NCBI RefSeq assembly: GCF_945957465.1
Contig: NZ_CAMFLC010000023.1
Location: 1 to 57,005, forward strand
Source of the DNA: an uncultured Leifsonia sp.
GTDB lineage: Bacteria > Actinomycetota > Actinomycetes > Actinomycetales > Microbacteriaceae
DNA length: 57,005 bases
Reading direction: 5' to 3'
Shown: in pieces, positions 32,157 to 38,628 of the stretch
How positions within the stretch are numbered: position 1 is the stretch's first letter
Layout of the letters: each line of letters starts with the position of its first letter
Notes under the pieces: generated by a model
Databases searched by the model: none
What the model was told of the DNA's origin: nothing
The model's input: the letters and a program-made list of their open reading frames with translations, nothing else
Made by a program: the position numbers and the translations under genes

Positions 32157-32387
32157 GATTGTTCGCTTGGAGCGGCCGGAATGTCGTTCCTACCTGCTCT
32201 TGTGTTCGGAGCGATTGGACTCGACCGGTCTGTCGCCAGCGTAGTGGGCATCGGTGAGGACGGCATCGTTCGCGGTCGACCAGGACACGGCCGGGCCGGC
32301 CGACACGGCGCTCACCCGGCCGGACCCTCGATCGTGAAGGGCCGGACTGAGTCAGCCAAACCCGAACGGTGCAAGGCTTTGGGCGCC

Positions 32388-32393
32388 TATCCT
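32388..32393 (+). promoter_or_regulatory. -10 box of leaderless TetR gene
   Basis: TATCCT ends seven bases before ATG 32401; no Shine-Dalgarno sequence fits that start. This matches the leaderless arrangement of other regulators in the window. The rest of 32157-32387 shows nothing I can name. Confidence 0.5.
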
Positions 32394-32400
32394 GGATGGC

Positions 32401-32967
32401 ATGGTCAAGCGAGGCGCGTACGCGAAGGGGGTCGTGAAGCGCGAGGGGATCCTCGAGGCCGCACTCGAGATCATCGGTCGGCGCGGGTACCGCAGCGCGT
32501 CGGTCCGCGAGATCGCGGACGCGGTGGGCCTGAGCCCGGCCGGACTGCTGCACTATTTCGGCTCCAAGGAACAGCTGTTCGTCGACATCCTCCGCGCCCG
32601 GGACGCGGCCGACTCGCGGCAGGTCCCCGACGCCGGAGTCGAAGAGTCGCTGGTCGCGATCATCCGGCACAACGAGCAGGTGCCCGGGCTCGTCGAGCTC
32701 TACACACGCCTCGCGGCGGAGGCCGGGGACCCCGCTCACCCGGCCCGTGCCTTCTTCCTCGACCGCACGGCGATCGTGCACGCGGCGGCGCGCGAGGCGG
32801 TCGTCGCCGAACAGCGCGCCGGGCGCATCCGGGCCGAGCTCGACCCGGAGTGGATCATCCGCGCCGGCCACGCACTCGCCGACGGCCTCCAGAACGCCTG
32901 GATCCTCGACCCGACGATCGACATGGCCGCAGACGTCGAGCAGTTCTTCGCCCTCCTGAAGCCCTGA
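32401..32967 (+). CDS. TetR-family transcriptional regulator
   Basis: 188 residues. The N-terminal helix-turn-helix reads ILEAALEIIGRRGYRSASVREIADAVGLSPAGLLHYFGSKEQLF; the C-terminal ligand domain is all-helical. The gene is convergent with the phenylacetate-CoA ligase gene across element copy C. A TTACCGA-N4-TCGGTAA palindrome in front of the phenylacetate operon is a possible target, but the APC permease to its left is another, and the sequence does not decide. Confidence 0.88.
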   Translation: MVKRGAYAKGVVKREGILEAALEIIGRRGYRSASVREIADAVGLSPAGLLHYFGSKEQLFVDILRARDAADSRQVPDAGVEESLVAIIRHNEQVPGLVELYTRLAAEAGDPAHPARAFFLDRTAIVHAAAREAVVAEQRAGRIRAELDPEWIIRAGHALADGLQNAWILDPTIDMAADVEQFFALLKP

Positions 32968-32973
32968 TCCGCG

Positions 32974-33031
32974 GCGACATTCGTCACGAATGTCGCGATT
33001 CGTGCCACGAATGTCGCGATTCGTCACGAAT
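32974..33031. repeat. Triple-dyad intergenic element, copy C
   Basis: Dyad centres at 32985, 33005 and 33025, exactly 20 bp apart: ATTCGTCACGAAT (32979-32991, extending to a perfect 23-bp dyad 32974-32996), ATTCGTGCCACGAAT (32998-33012), ATTCGTCACGAAT (33019-33031). It lies between convergent genes ending at 32967 and 33059. Confidence 0.87.
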
Positions 33032-33058
33032 GTCGGCGGAGTCGTGGTGGCGCAGTGC

Positions 33059-34372
33059 TCAGCGGTAGTCGTAGACGCGCTTGTACTTGCCCTCGCTGCG
33101 GGGGAGGTCGCCCGGCTCGGCGAGGACAACCTCGACGGTGGTTCCGATGTGCGTCTTGATGCGCTGGCGGAGCACCTCCGCGGCGGCCTCGCACACGTCG
33201 CGCTCGAGGGCCGGATGGCGTTCGATGCGCACGGCGAGCGTGTCGAGCCTGCCCTGCTTGCGCAGTTCGAGCACGAAATGCGGAGTGAGCGTCTCGATGC
33301 CCAGCACGAGTTCCTCGATCTGCGTCGGGAAGAGGTTCACACCGCGCAGGATGATCATGTCGTCGTCGCGTCCGGTGATCTTCTCGATGCGACGAAATGC
33401 CGGGTACGTGCTGCCGGGCAGCAGGCGGGTCAGGTCGCGGGTGCGGTAACGGATGACCGGGAACGCCTCCTTGGTCAGCGAGGTGAACACGAGTTCGCCG
33501 TGTTCGCCGTCCGCGACCGTCTCGCCGGTCTCGCCGTCGATCGTCTCGGGGAGGAAGTGGTCCTCCCAGACGTGCGGGCCGTCCTTCGTCACCACCGACT
33601 CGCTGGCGACGCCGGGCCCCATGACCTCGCTGAGCCCGTAGATGTCCACGGCATCCAGGCCCAGCCGGCGCTCGATCTCCACGCGCAGCTCGTTCGTCCA
33701 GGGCTCCGCGCCGAGGATCGCGACCTTGAGCGACGTGCCGCGCGGGTCGAGCCCCGCCGCCTCGATGGCGTCCGCGATCGTCAGCAGGTAGCTGGGCGTG
33801 CACATGATCGCTTCCGGCTGGAAGTCGTGGATGAGCTGCACCTGCCGGGCGGTCTGCCCTCCGGACATCGGGATGACGGTCGCGCCGATCCGCTCGATCC
33901 CGGCGTGCGCGCCGAGGCCTCCCGTGAACAGGCCGTACCCGTAGGCGTTGTGCACCTTCCAGCCGGGCTCCACGCCCGCGGCCCGCAGCGATCGCCCGAC
34001 CAGGTCGGCCCAGCGGTCGAGGTCGCCCTGCGTGTAGCCGACCACAGTCGGGCGCCCGGTCGTGCCGGACGACGCGTGGATGCGGCGCACCTCCCCCATC
34101 GGGACGGCGAACATCCCGAACGGATACGTCGACCGCAGGTCCTCTTTGGTGGTGAACGGCAGCCGCCGGATGTCGTCGAGCGAGCGGATGTCGTCGGGGG
34201 CGACTCCGGCCGCGTCGAACTTCGCACGGTAGAGCGGGACGTCGGCGTAGGCGTGGCGCACCGTCCACTGCACGCGCCTGAGTTGCAGGTCGCGGAGCTC
34301 GTCGCGCGTGATCGCCACGGGATCCACCTCTGCGAGGTCGAGCCCGGCGGCAGCGGTGGTCGTCTTCGGCAC
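33059..34372 (-). CDS. paaK: Phenylacetate--CoA ligase
   Basis: A 437-residue adenylate-forming enzyme converting phenylacetate, ATP and CoA to phenylacetyl-CoA. AMP-binding P-loop IHASSGTTGRPTVVGYT; IYGLSEVMGPGVA and TKEAFPVIRYRTRDLT are family signatures, with the C-terminal domain from GRDDDMIILRGVNLFP. GTG 34372 has GGGAGG six bases upstream. It lies 14 bases after the PaaI-type thioesterase gene. The ring epoxidase genes (paaABCDE) and beta-oxidation genes are not in the window, so the pathway must be completed elsewhere or the ligase serves another arylacetate. Confidence 0.93.
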   Translation of the reverse strand: MPKTTTAAAGLDLAEVDPVAITRDELRDLQLRRVQWTVRHAYADVPLYRAKFDAAGVAPDDIRSLDDIRRLPFTTKEDLRSTYPFGMFAVPMGEVRRIHASSGTTGRPTVVGYTQGDLDRWADLVGRSLRAAGVEPGWKVHNAYGYGLFTGGLGAHAGIERIGATVIPMSGGQTARQVQLIHDFQPEAIMCTPSYLLTIADAIEAAGLDPRGTSLKVAILGAEPWTNELRVEIERRLGLDAVDIYGLSEVMGPGVASESVVTKDGPHVWEDHFLPETIDGETGETVADGEHGELVFTSLTKEAFPVIRYRTRDLTRLLPGSTYPAFRRIEKITGRDDDMIILRGVNLFPTQIEELVLGIETLTPHFVLELRKQGRLDTLAVRIERHPALERDVCEAAAEVLRQRIKTHIGTTVEVVLAEPGDLPRSEGKYKRVYDYR

Positions 34373-34386
34373 GGGTGCCTCCCGGT

Positions 34387-34833
34387 TCAGTCGATGGTGC
34401 GGGCGTCGTCGGCCGCCCGGTTGGTGGTGAGCGAGCGCCCGCGGAACTCCGCGACCACGTCGCCGGTCTCGTCGGTGACGGTAACGTCGTAGACGCCGGT
34501 GCGCCCGACCAGGCTGCGGCGCACGGCGTGCGCGGTGAGCGTCTGGCCGGCGCGGGTGGACTTGAGGAAGCTGATGTCGGCGCCCGCGGCGACGGTCACC
34601 CGCTCGTCCTCGTTGCAGGCGATCGCGAAGGCCGTGTCGGCGAGGGCGAAGACGAGGCCGCCGTGGGTGATGGCGAAGCCGTTGGTCATGTCGTCGCGGA
34701 CGGGCATCCGCACGACGGACTCGCCCGGTTCGTCCTTCTCGACCACCATGCCCAGGGCGGCGGAGGCGCGGTCTCGCTGCATCATTGGGCGCACCTCGGG
34801 CCCGGTCCGGGACGTCGGGAAAGCGTCGGACAT
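34387..34833 (-). CDS. paaI: PaaI-type hotdog thioesterase
   Basis: A 148-residue hotdog-fold acyl-CoA thioesterase. The active-site region is MTNGFAITHGGLVFALADTAFAIACN, with the Asn/His and Asp typical of PaaI; it hydrolyses dead-end hydroxyphenylacetyl-CoA thioesters in the phenylacetate pathway. ATG 34833 is chosen since GAGGATGACG provides a ribosome site; starts at 34839 and 34845 are possible. First gene of a two-gene operon with paaK. Confidence 0.88.
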   Translation of the reverse strand: MSDAFPTSRTGPEVRPMMQRDRASAALGMVVEKDEPGESVVRMPVRDDMTNGFAITHGGLVFALADTAFAIACNEDERVTVAAGADISFLKSTRAGQTLTAHAVRRSLVGRTGVYDVTVTDETGDVVAEFRGRSLTTNRAADDARTID

Positions 34834-34887
34834 CGTCATCCTCACCCGCCGGTGGACGGACGTGTCACCGGCGACACGCCCATTTCC

Positions 34888-34905
34888 TTACCGATCGTTC
34901 GGTAA
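34888..34905. promoter_or_regulatory. TetR-type operator before paaI-paaK
   Basis: TTACCGA, four bases, TCGGTAA: a perfect 7-bp inverted repeat 55 bases upstream of the paaI start. The form resembles operators of TetR-type phenylacetate regulators (PaaR) in actinobacteria. Confidence 0.65.
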
Positions 34906-35001
34906 TCCTCGCATCCGGCGGCCGCCCACGCAACACCTCCCCCGCCATCACCTCCCCGCCGAAGCGTGCCTCAACGGCGCTCGCGCACCCATCACCTCCC
35001 C

Positions 35002-35062
35002 GCCGAGGGGCGTCTTAACGCCCCTAAAGCACTCTCGAAAGGGCGTTTGGGCGCCCCTCGGC
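35002..35062 (+). repeat. 61-bp palindromic element, copy 1
   Basis: Begins GCCGAGGGGCGTCTTAACGC and ends with CGCCCCTCGGC, so its ends are 11-bp inverted repeats. Inside are AGGGGCGT-CTTA-ACGCCCCT and GGGCG...CGCCC hairpins separated by an AAAGC(A/G)CTC spacer. Its right end is duplicated directly as a 28-bp unit at 35036-35063 and 35067-35094. Confidence 0.75.
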
Positions 35063-35111
35063 GACGCGAAAGGGCGTTTGGGCGCCCCTCGGCGCCCGGA
35101 GAGGCGCGCGG

Positions 35112-35252
35112 TCAGAGGGCGTTGCGGCGGGCGACAGCCCCGAGCCAGCCGAGCGACGGCTTCGGTGTGCGCTCGAAGGTCTGCAGGTCCACGCCGATCA
35201 GCCCGAAGGTCGGCCGGTAGCCGCTGGCCCACTCGTAGTTGTCGAGCGCGCT
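35112..35252 (-). pseudogene. C-terminal remnant of a GH1 beta-glucosidase
   Basis: The minus strand encodes 46 residues plus a stop that match the very end of family 1 beta-glucosidases: LDNYEWASGYRPTFGLIGVD followed by LQTFERTPKPSLGWLGAVARRNAL. GH1 enzymes carry (W)SL(L/M)DNFEW..GY..RFG(L/I)..VD here and have about 400 residues before it, all missing. The homology stops just before the DNYEW motif and is flanked on both sides by 61-bp palindromic elements. The fragment has no start codon or ribosome site and is too short to be active. Confidence 0.75.
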
Positions 35253-35263
35253 CCCGAGGGGCC

Positions 35264-35324
35264 GCCGAAGGGCGCCCAAACGCCCCTAAACGAGCGCTTT
35301 AGGGGCGTCAAGACGCCCCTCGGC
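35264..35324 (-). repeat. 61-bp palindromic element, copy 2 (inverted)
   Basis: Reverse complement of copy 1 with 8 differences in 61 positions, mostly in the central spacer. Copies 1 and 2 therefore face each other across the GH1 remnant. Confidence 0.75.
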
Positions 35325-35410
35325 CGCCCTTCGCCCGCGCCTCGGGCGCCCCTCGGGCGCGCCCGCGCGCGCGTTCGGGCCCCTCGCAAGGTTCCGGAGC
35401 CCCAAGGGGC

Positions 35411-35471
35411 GCCGAAGGGCGCCCAAAAGGCTCTCAAGAGTGCGCTTTAGCGGCGTCAAGACGCCCCTCGC
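35411..35471 (-). repeat. 61-bp palindromic element, copy 3 (inverted)
   Basis: Same orientation as copy 2 and more diverged, but keeps GCCGAAGGGCGCCCAAAA at one end and GGCGTCAAGACGCCCCTCG at the other. Between copies 2 and 3 the DNA is low-complexity G/C with further CTCGGGCGCC-like units. It ends 13 bases from the stop of the DUF1206 gene. Confidence 0.65.
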
Positions 35472-35484
35472 CCGCGCCTCGCCG

Positions 35485-36351
35485 TCAGAAGCGCGCGAGC
35501 CACGCCCGTGCGATGTTGTAGACGCCGGAGGCGATGAGCCCCAGTCCGAGGACGACGATGATGACGCCGCCGAACGGGACCTGTTCCAGCGTCGTGAGGC
35601 CGCCGGCCAGCCCGGTCGCGTTCGCCGCCTGAGCACGCACGGCCGCGACGATGAACGCCGCGCCGGCCAGGCCGACCACGATGCCCTTCGCGACGTAGCC
35701 GATCGCACCGAGCACGGTGAGCCCGCGACCCGGCAGCCCGGCCGGCAGCCGGATGTCGCGCCGGAACCGCAGACGGACGCCCTTCACGACGAAGTAGGCG
35801 CCGACGGCCCCGGCGACGAGACCGAGGGCCCCCAGCAGCAGCTGGCCTCCCGGCGTCGACAGGATGCCCCCGCTCACGCGGCTCGTCGTGGTGCTCGCGC
35901 TGGTCGGATGGCCCTGCGCGAACGCGAGAGCGGTCAGCCCGAGCACGGTGTAGGCCACCGCTTTGCTGAGATGCTCGACGCGACGCACCCAGCGGTCTGT
36001 CACCGCTCCGCCCCTGACCAGGATGGCCTCGGTGAGCAGCCAGAGCGCGAGAGCGAAGAGACCGATCGCGGCGATCCAGAGCACCAGGAAGCCGCCCGGG
36101 ATCTTCGCGACCTCCTCCAGCGCCCCGGTCTGATCGGGCTCACCGGTGTGGGACGCGCCGAGTTGGATGGCCAGACCGCCGAGCAGCACCTGGATCAGCC
36201 CGCTCGCGGCGAACCCGACCCGGGCCGGGACTTCGAGGAACCTGCTGTCGCCCGCCGTCCGCACAGCCTCGCGCAGCTCGGCCGCACCGTTCGCCCCTGC
36301 ACGGTTCGCCCCCGCATCGTTCGCCCCCGCTCCGCCCGCGTCGGCGCTCAT
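35485..36351 (-). CDS. DUF1206 membrane protein
   Basis: 288 residues with six spans arranged as three repeated two-span units (FAASGLIQVLLGGLAIQLG, LSKAVAYTVLGLTALAFAQG, IGYVAKGIVVGLAGAAFIVAA), the DUF1206 pattern. The N-terminus has a degenerate GAN repeat (GAGANDAGANRAGANGA). It starts six bases after the stop of the 75-residue gene and is the last gene of an operon preceded by a CTAGA-N3-TCTAG operator. Function unknown. Confidence 0.85.
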   Translation of the reverse strand: MSADAGGAGANDAGANRAGANGAAELREAVRTAGDSRFLEVPARVGFAASGLIQVLLGGLAIQLGASHTGEPDQTGALEEVAKIPGGFLVLWIAAIGLFALALWLLTEAILVRGGAVTDRWVRRVEHLSKAVAYTVLGLTALAFAQGHPTSASTTTSRVSGGILSTPGGQLLLGALGLVAGAVGAYFVVKGVRLRFRRDIRLPAGLPGRGLTVLGAIGYVAKGIVVGLAGAAFIVAAVRAQAANATGLAGGLTTLEQVPFGGVIIVVLGLGLIASGVYNIARAWLARF

Positions 36352-36357
36352 GGTCGC

Positions 36358-36585
36358 CTACGCATCCTCCGCGACGCTGCTGAGCACCGACCAGCCGTCG
36401 CCCGGGCGGATCGTGAGCCCTCCGTCGCCTCCGGGAGCATGTGCGAAGAAGACAGCCGAATCGGCGGCCTCACCCGGGCCGCCGTAGGTCGACAGCAGTT
36501 CGTCGCCCTGCGGCGAGCGCAGGACGTATGCGCGCTTGGGCACGAGCTCCGCCCAGTCGCACACGGCGTGCTCGGTGCCGGTCAT
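36358..36585 (-). CDS. Small hypothetical protein
   Basis: 75 residues from ATG 36585, overlapping the previous stop (ATGA). Sequence features: CDWAELVPKRAYVLRSPQGDELLSTYGG, then Gly-rich GGDGGLTIRPGDGW. Soluble, no motif known to me. Co-translated with its neighbours. Confidence 0.65.
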   Translation of the reverse strand: MTGTEHAVCDWAELVPKRAYVLRSPQGDELLSTYGGPGEAADSAVFFAHAPGGDGGLTIRPGDGWSVLSSVAEDA

Positions 36586-36923
36586 GCGGCGAAGACCTTG
36601 CGGAGGACGCCCTGCGCCCGTTCGACGAAGCCGCCGTGTTCGCGGCGCCGGAACCAGCCGGCGTAGACCGCGATCCTGGCGTCGGCGGCGGAGGTGAAGC
36701 GACCGAGGTCGCGACCGTCGGCGGCCGAGGCGACGAAGCCGTCGTCGACGCGCTCGATCATGCCCAGGTAGGCGGAGGGCGTCTCGGCGACCCACAGGCC
36801 GTCGACCGGCTGACGCCAGGCGAGGTGCTCGCTGGGCCCGGCGGACGGGACACGCCGGCGTGCGCGGCGGGGAGCGGCGGGAAGGCGGAGGACCGGGCGG
36901 ACATCCTTGAGCGCGATGGTCAT
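36582..36923 (-). CDS. Hypothetical protein, first gene of DUF1206 operon
   Basis: 113 residues from ATG 36923 (AAGGGG seven bases upstream). A basic N-terminus (RLPAAPRRARRRVPSAG) is followed by VDGLWVAETPSAYLGMIERVDDGFVASAADGRDLGRFTSAADARIAVYAGW, which looks like a small alpha/beta domain. No family recognised. It is divergent from the gene at 37131 across about 200 bp of CTAG-rich regulatory DNA. Confidence 0.65.
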   Translation of the reverse strand: MTIALKDVRPVLRLPAAPRRARRRVPSAGPSEHLAWRQPVDGLWVAETPSAYLGMIERVDDGFVASAADGRDLGRFTSAADARIAVYAGWFRRREHGGFVERAQGVLRKVFAA

Positions 36924-36958
36924 GGGAACCCCTTCGAGACGTGCATTTCGTGAAGTAA

Positions 36959-36971
36959 CTAGAGCTTCTAG
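36959..36971. promoter_or_regulatory. CTAGA-N3-TCTAG operator, site 1
   Basis: CTAGA GCT TCTAG, 36-48 bases upstream of the start of the minus-strand operon at 36923. Confidence 0.65.
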
Positions 36972-37017
36972 CTAATTGGTCGCCAGAGCAACTTGTGGTC
37001 GGGGGGTTGATTCTGCG

Positions 37018-37037
37018 AGCAACAGATGCTAGTTGCT
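37018..37037. promoter_or_regulatory. AGCAAC-N8-GTTGCT inverted repeat
   Basis: A perfect 6-bp inverted repeat in the middle of the divergent promoter region; another AGCAACTT half-site lies at 36987-36994. It differs from the CTAG sites and may bind a second regulator. Confidence 0.4.
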
Positions 37038-37068
37038 TGCGGCTATTGAGCATCTAGAGATTCATGTA

Positions 37069-37083
37069 GCTAGATTCTCTAGC
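37069..37083. promoter_or_regulatory. CTAGA-N3-TCTAG operator, site 2, with promoter
   Basis: GCTAGATTCTCTAGC is a perfect dyad with a 3-bp centre. TAGGCT at 37091-37096 is a -10 box for the gene at 37131, so the operator covers the -35 position. A degenerate copy (CTAGAGATTCATG) lies at 37054-37066. Confidence 0.65.
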
Positions 37084-37130
37084 GATCGGCTAGGCTCATC
37101 GCGACACCATCACGACGAGGGGGGACCACG

Positions 37131-37490
37131 ATGGGGACGCTGACCTACGACGGGGAGAGGTTCACCTTCGACGATCGGACGCTGGCCCACCTGCAGGCCG
37201 CGCTCACGCTCAAGCTGCGGCGACGCGAGCCGTTCCTGCTCAGCTGGGTTCCGCAGGAGCCGATCGACTCCGCACGAACGTCGCTCTGGATCGACAACGC
37301 CATCCCGATCCGCTACGACTTCGACCAGACCGAGCCGGGGCGCCTCAACGAGGCGTGGCTCAACAGCATGGTCGAGATGGCCGGTCGCGCAAGCGGACTG
37401 CTCGTCACGGAGGAGCCGGCGAATCTGGGCACCTACCGCGATCGCCGCGAGCGGCCCGGCGCCGGCAGGCTGGCCTCCGCCGGTCGCTAG
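37131..37490 (+). CDS. Small conserved protein resembling Microbacteriaceae DUF7882-type family
   Basis: 119 residues: MGTLTYDGERFTFDDRTLAH at the start, then LTLKLRRREPFLLSW and TSLWIDNAIPIRYDF. This resembles a small Microbacteriaceae family often mislabelled as DNA ligase-related; it has no ligase motif. GAGGGGGGA lies upstream of ATG 37131. The stop codon sits inside operator site 3, so this gene ends where the promoter of the first MarR gene begins. Confidence 0.75.
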   Translation: MGTLTYDGERFTFDDRTLAHLQAALTLKLRRREPFLLSWVPQEPIDSARTSLWIDNAIPIRYDFDQTEPGRLNEAWLNSMVEMAGRASGLLVTEEPANLGTYRDRRERPGAGRLASAGR

Positions 37491-37500
37491 AATCTCTAGC
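37486..37500. promoter_or_regulatory. CTAGA-N3-TCTAG operator, site 3
   Basis: GCTAGAATCTCTAGC, a perfect dyad with the same 3-bp spacing as site 2. It covers the -35 position of the MarR promoter whose -10 box TATCAT is at 37513-37518, seven bases before ATG 37526. It contains the TAG stop of the preceding gene. Confidence 0.7.
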
Positions 37501-37525
37501 TTGTAGTTGGTCTATCATCTTGGGC

Positions 37526-38068
37526 ATGACGACGGACGACAAGCGTCCAGCGCCCCACTACTGGTTCAGCGCCGAGACGGATCGCGAACGGGCGATCAAC
37601 GTGCTGGAGCACATCCGCGCCTACGGAGCAGCGGACAGCGCCATGCAACGCCGTTCCGAGAAGACCATGCGCATGAACGAGAACGACATCTCGGCCCTCC
37701 GCTACCTGCTGCGCGCGCACGAACGCGGCGTCACGGTGGGCCCGCGCGAGCTGGCCGAGTACCTCGGCATCCAGAGCTCGTCGATCACCGTGCTGCTCGA
37801 CCGGCTCGAGAGGGCCGGCCACATCCGCAGGGAACCGAGCCCGTTCGACCGCCGTGCCCTGATCATCATCCCCACGGCGCCGACGAGCGACCTCCACCGG
37901 GCGATCCTGGGCGACGTGCGCGAAGAGCTGGTGGAGGTCGCGTCGAGTCTCACGCCGGAGGACGCGGAGACCGTGGTCGAGTTCATGGATCGCCTCCGTG
38001 ACGCGGTCGACCACATCGACAAGCCTGCGGCGGGCCAGGAGCGGGCGAGAACACGCTCAGCCGAGTGA
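37526..38068 (+). CDS. MarR-family regulator, likely autoregulated
   Basis: 180 residues. The winged helix reads ISALRYLLRAHERGVTVGPRELAEYLGIQSSSITVLLDRLERAGHIRREPSPFDRRALIIIPT. An N-terminal helix (AINVLEHIRAYGAADSAMQRRSEKTMRMNENDI) forms the dimer arm. Leaderless start at ATG 37526. Operator site 3 overlaps its promoter. The same operator lies at the 36923 and 37131 promoters, so this protein or its paralogue at 38096 probably controls all three units. Confidence 0.9.
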   Translation: MTTDDKRPAPHYWFSAETDRERAINVLEHIRAYGAADSAMQRRSEKTMRMNENDISALRYLLRAHERGVTVGPRELAEYLGIQSSSITVLLDRLERAGHIRREPSPFDRRALIIIPTAPTSDLHRAILGDVREELVEVASSLTPEDAETVVEFMDRLRDAVDHIDKPAAGQERARTRSAE

Positions 38069-38082
38069 GCTGCGCGTGCGAA

Positions 38083-38088
38083 TAGTAT
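38083..38088 (+). promoter_or_regulatory. -10 box of leaderless second MarR gene
   Basis: TAGTAT ends seven bases before ATG 38096. No CTAGA-N3-TCTAG site is present here, so this gene may escape the control seen at its paralogue. Confidence 0.5.
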
Positions 38089-38095
38089 CGACCCG

Positions 38096-38563
38096 ATGAG
38101 CGACAAGCCCTGGTTCGAGGTGGCACCCGCCCACGCGGTGAGCGTCATCGCCTCCCTGCGGGAGTACCGCACGGCCGAGCAGGCGATGCGCCGGCGCACC
38201 CGCGATTCGATGCGGATGGGCGAAGCCGATCTCAAGGCGCTGAAGTTCCTGCTCAAGGCACAGGAGGAGCACCGGCTCACGACGCCGGCGCAGCTCGGCG
38301 CGCACCTCGGGATGAAGTCGTCCTCGGTCACGGCGATGCTCGACCGGCTGACCGCCTCCGGCCACGTGTCGCGGCACCCGCACCCCACCGACCGGCGGAG
38401 CCTGACCATCCTGGCGACGCCGGGGGCGGACCAGGAGGTGCGCCACACGCTCGGCGACATGCACCGGAGACTGCTCGCCGTCGCCGCCGAACTCGGCCCG
38501 CAGAAGTCGCAGACGGTCGTCGACTTCCTCGCCCGGCTGACCGCACTCGCCGAGCGCGACTGA
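38096..38563 (+). CDS. MarR-family regulator, paralogue of 37526-38068
   Basis: 155 residues with the same plan as the preceding regulator: helix AVSVIASLREYRTAEQAMRRRTRDSMRMGEADLKALKFLLKAQEE, then TTPAQLGAHLGMKSSSVTAMLDRLTASGHVSRHPHPTDRRSLTILAT. The two are clearly related along their length (both have xxAMxRRxxxxMRM before the DNA-binding domain), which suggests an old tandem duplication. They could form heterodimers. Confidence 0.9.
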   Translation: MSDKPWFEVAPAHAVSVIASLREYRTAEQAMRRRTRDSMRMGEADLKALKFLLKAQEEHRLTTPAQLGAHLGMKSSSVTAMLDRLTASGHVSRHPHPTDRRSLTILATPGADQEVRHTLGDMHRRLLAVAAELGPQKSQTVVDFLARLTALAERD

Positions 38564-38628
38564 CGGCCGAGGCCTCCGGAATCGCCCGCGACGGGCGTAC
38601 TGTCTCAGGCAATGTCGAGGGGAGTCGG

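Noticed and set aside
32974-33031. CRISPR-like array at the triple-dyad element
   Set aside because: Repeats are 13-15 bp dyads with 5-7-bp linkers; there are no spacers of useful length and no cas genes.
32736-33068. Short frames giving peptides like MSRFVPRMSRFVTNV in all three triple-dyad copies
   Set aside because: They are only the translation of the repeat (ATTCGTGGCACGAAT and its complement), have no ribosome site and continue into unrelated sequence, so they are not genes.
34948-35437. Two minus-strand ORFs of 94 and 79 codons in the palindromic-element region
   Set aside because: Their translations come from the 61-bp elements and are in a different frame from the recognisable GH1 remnant.
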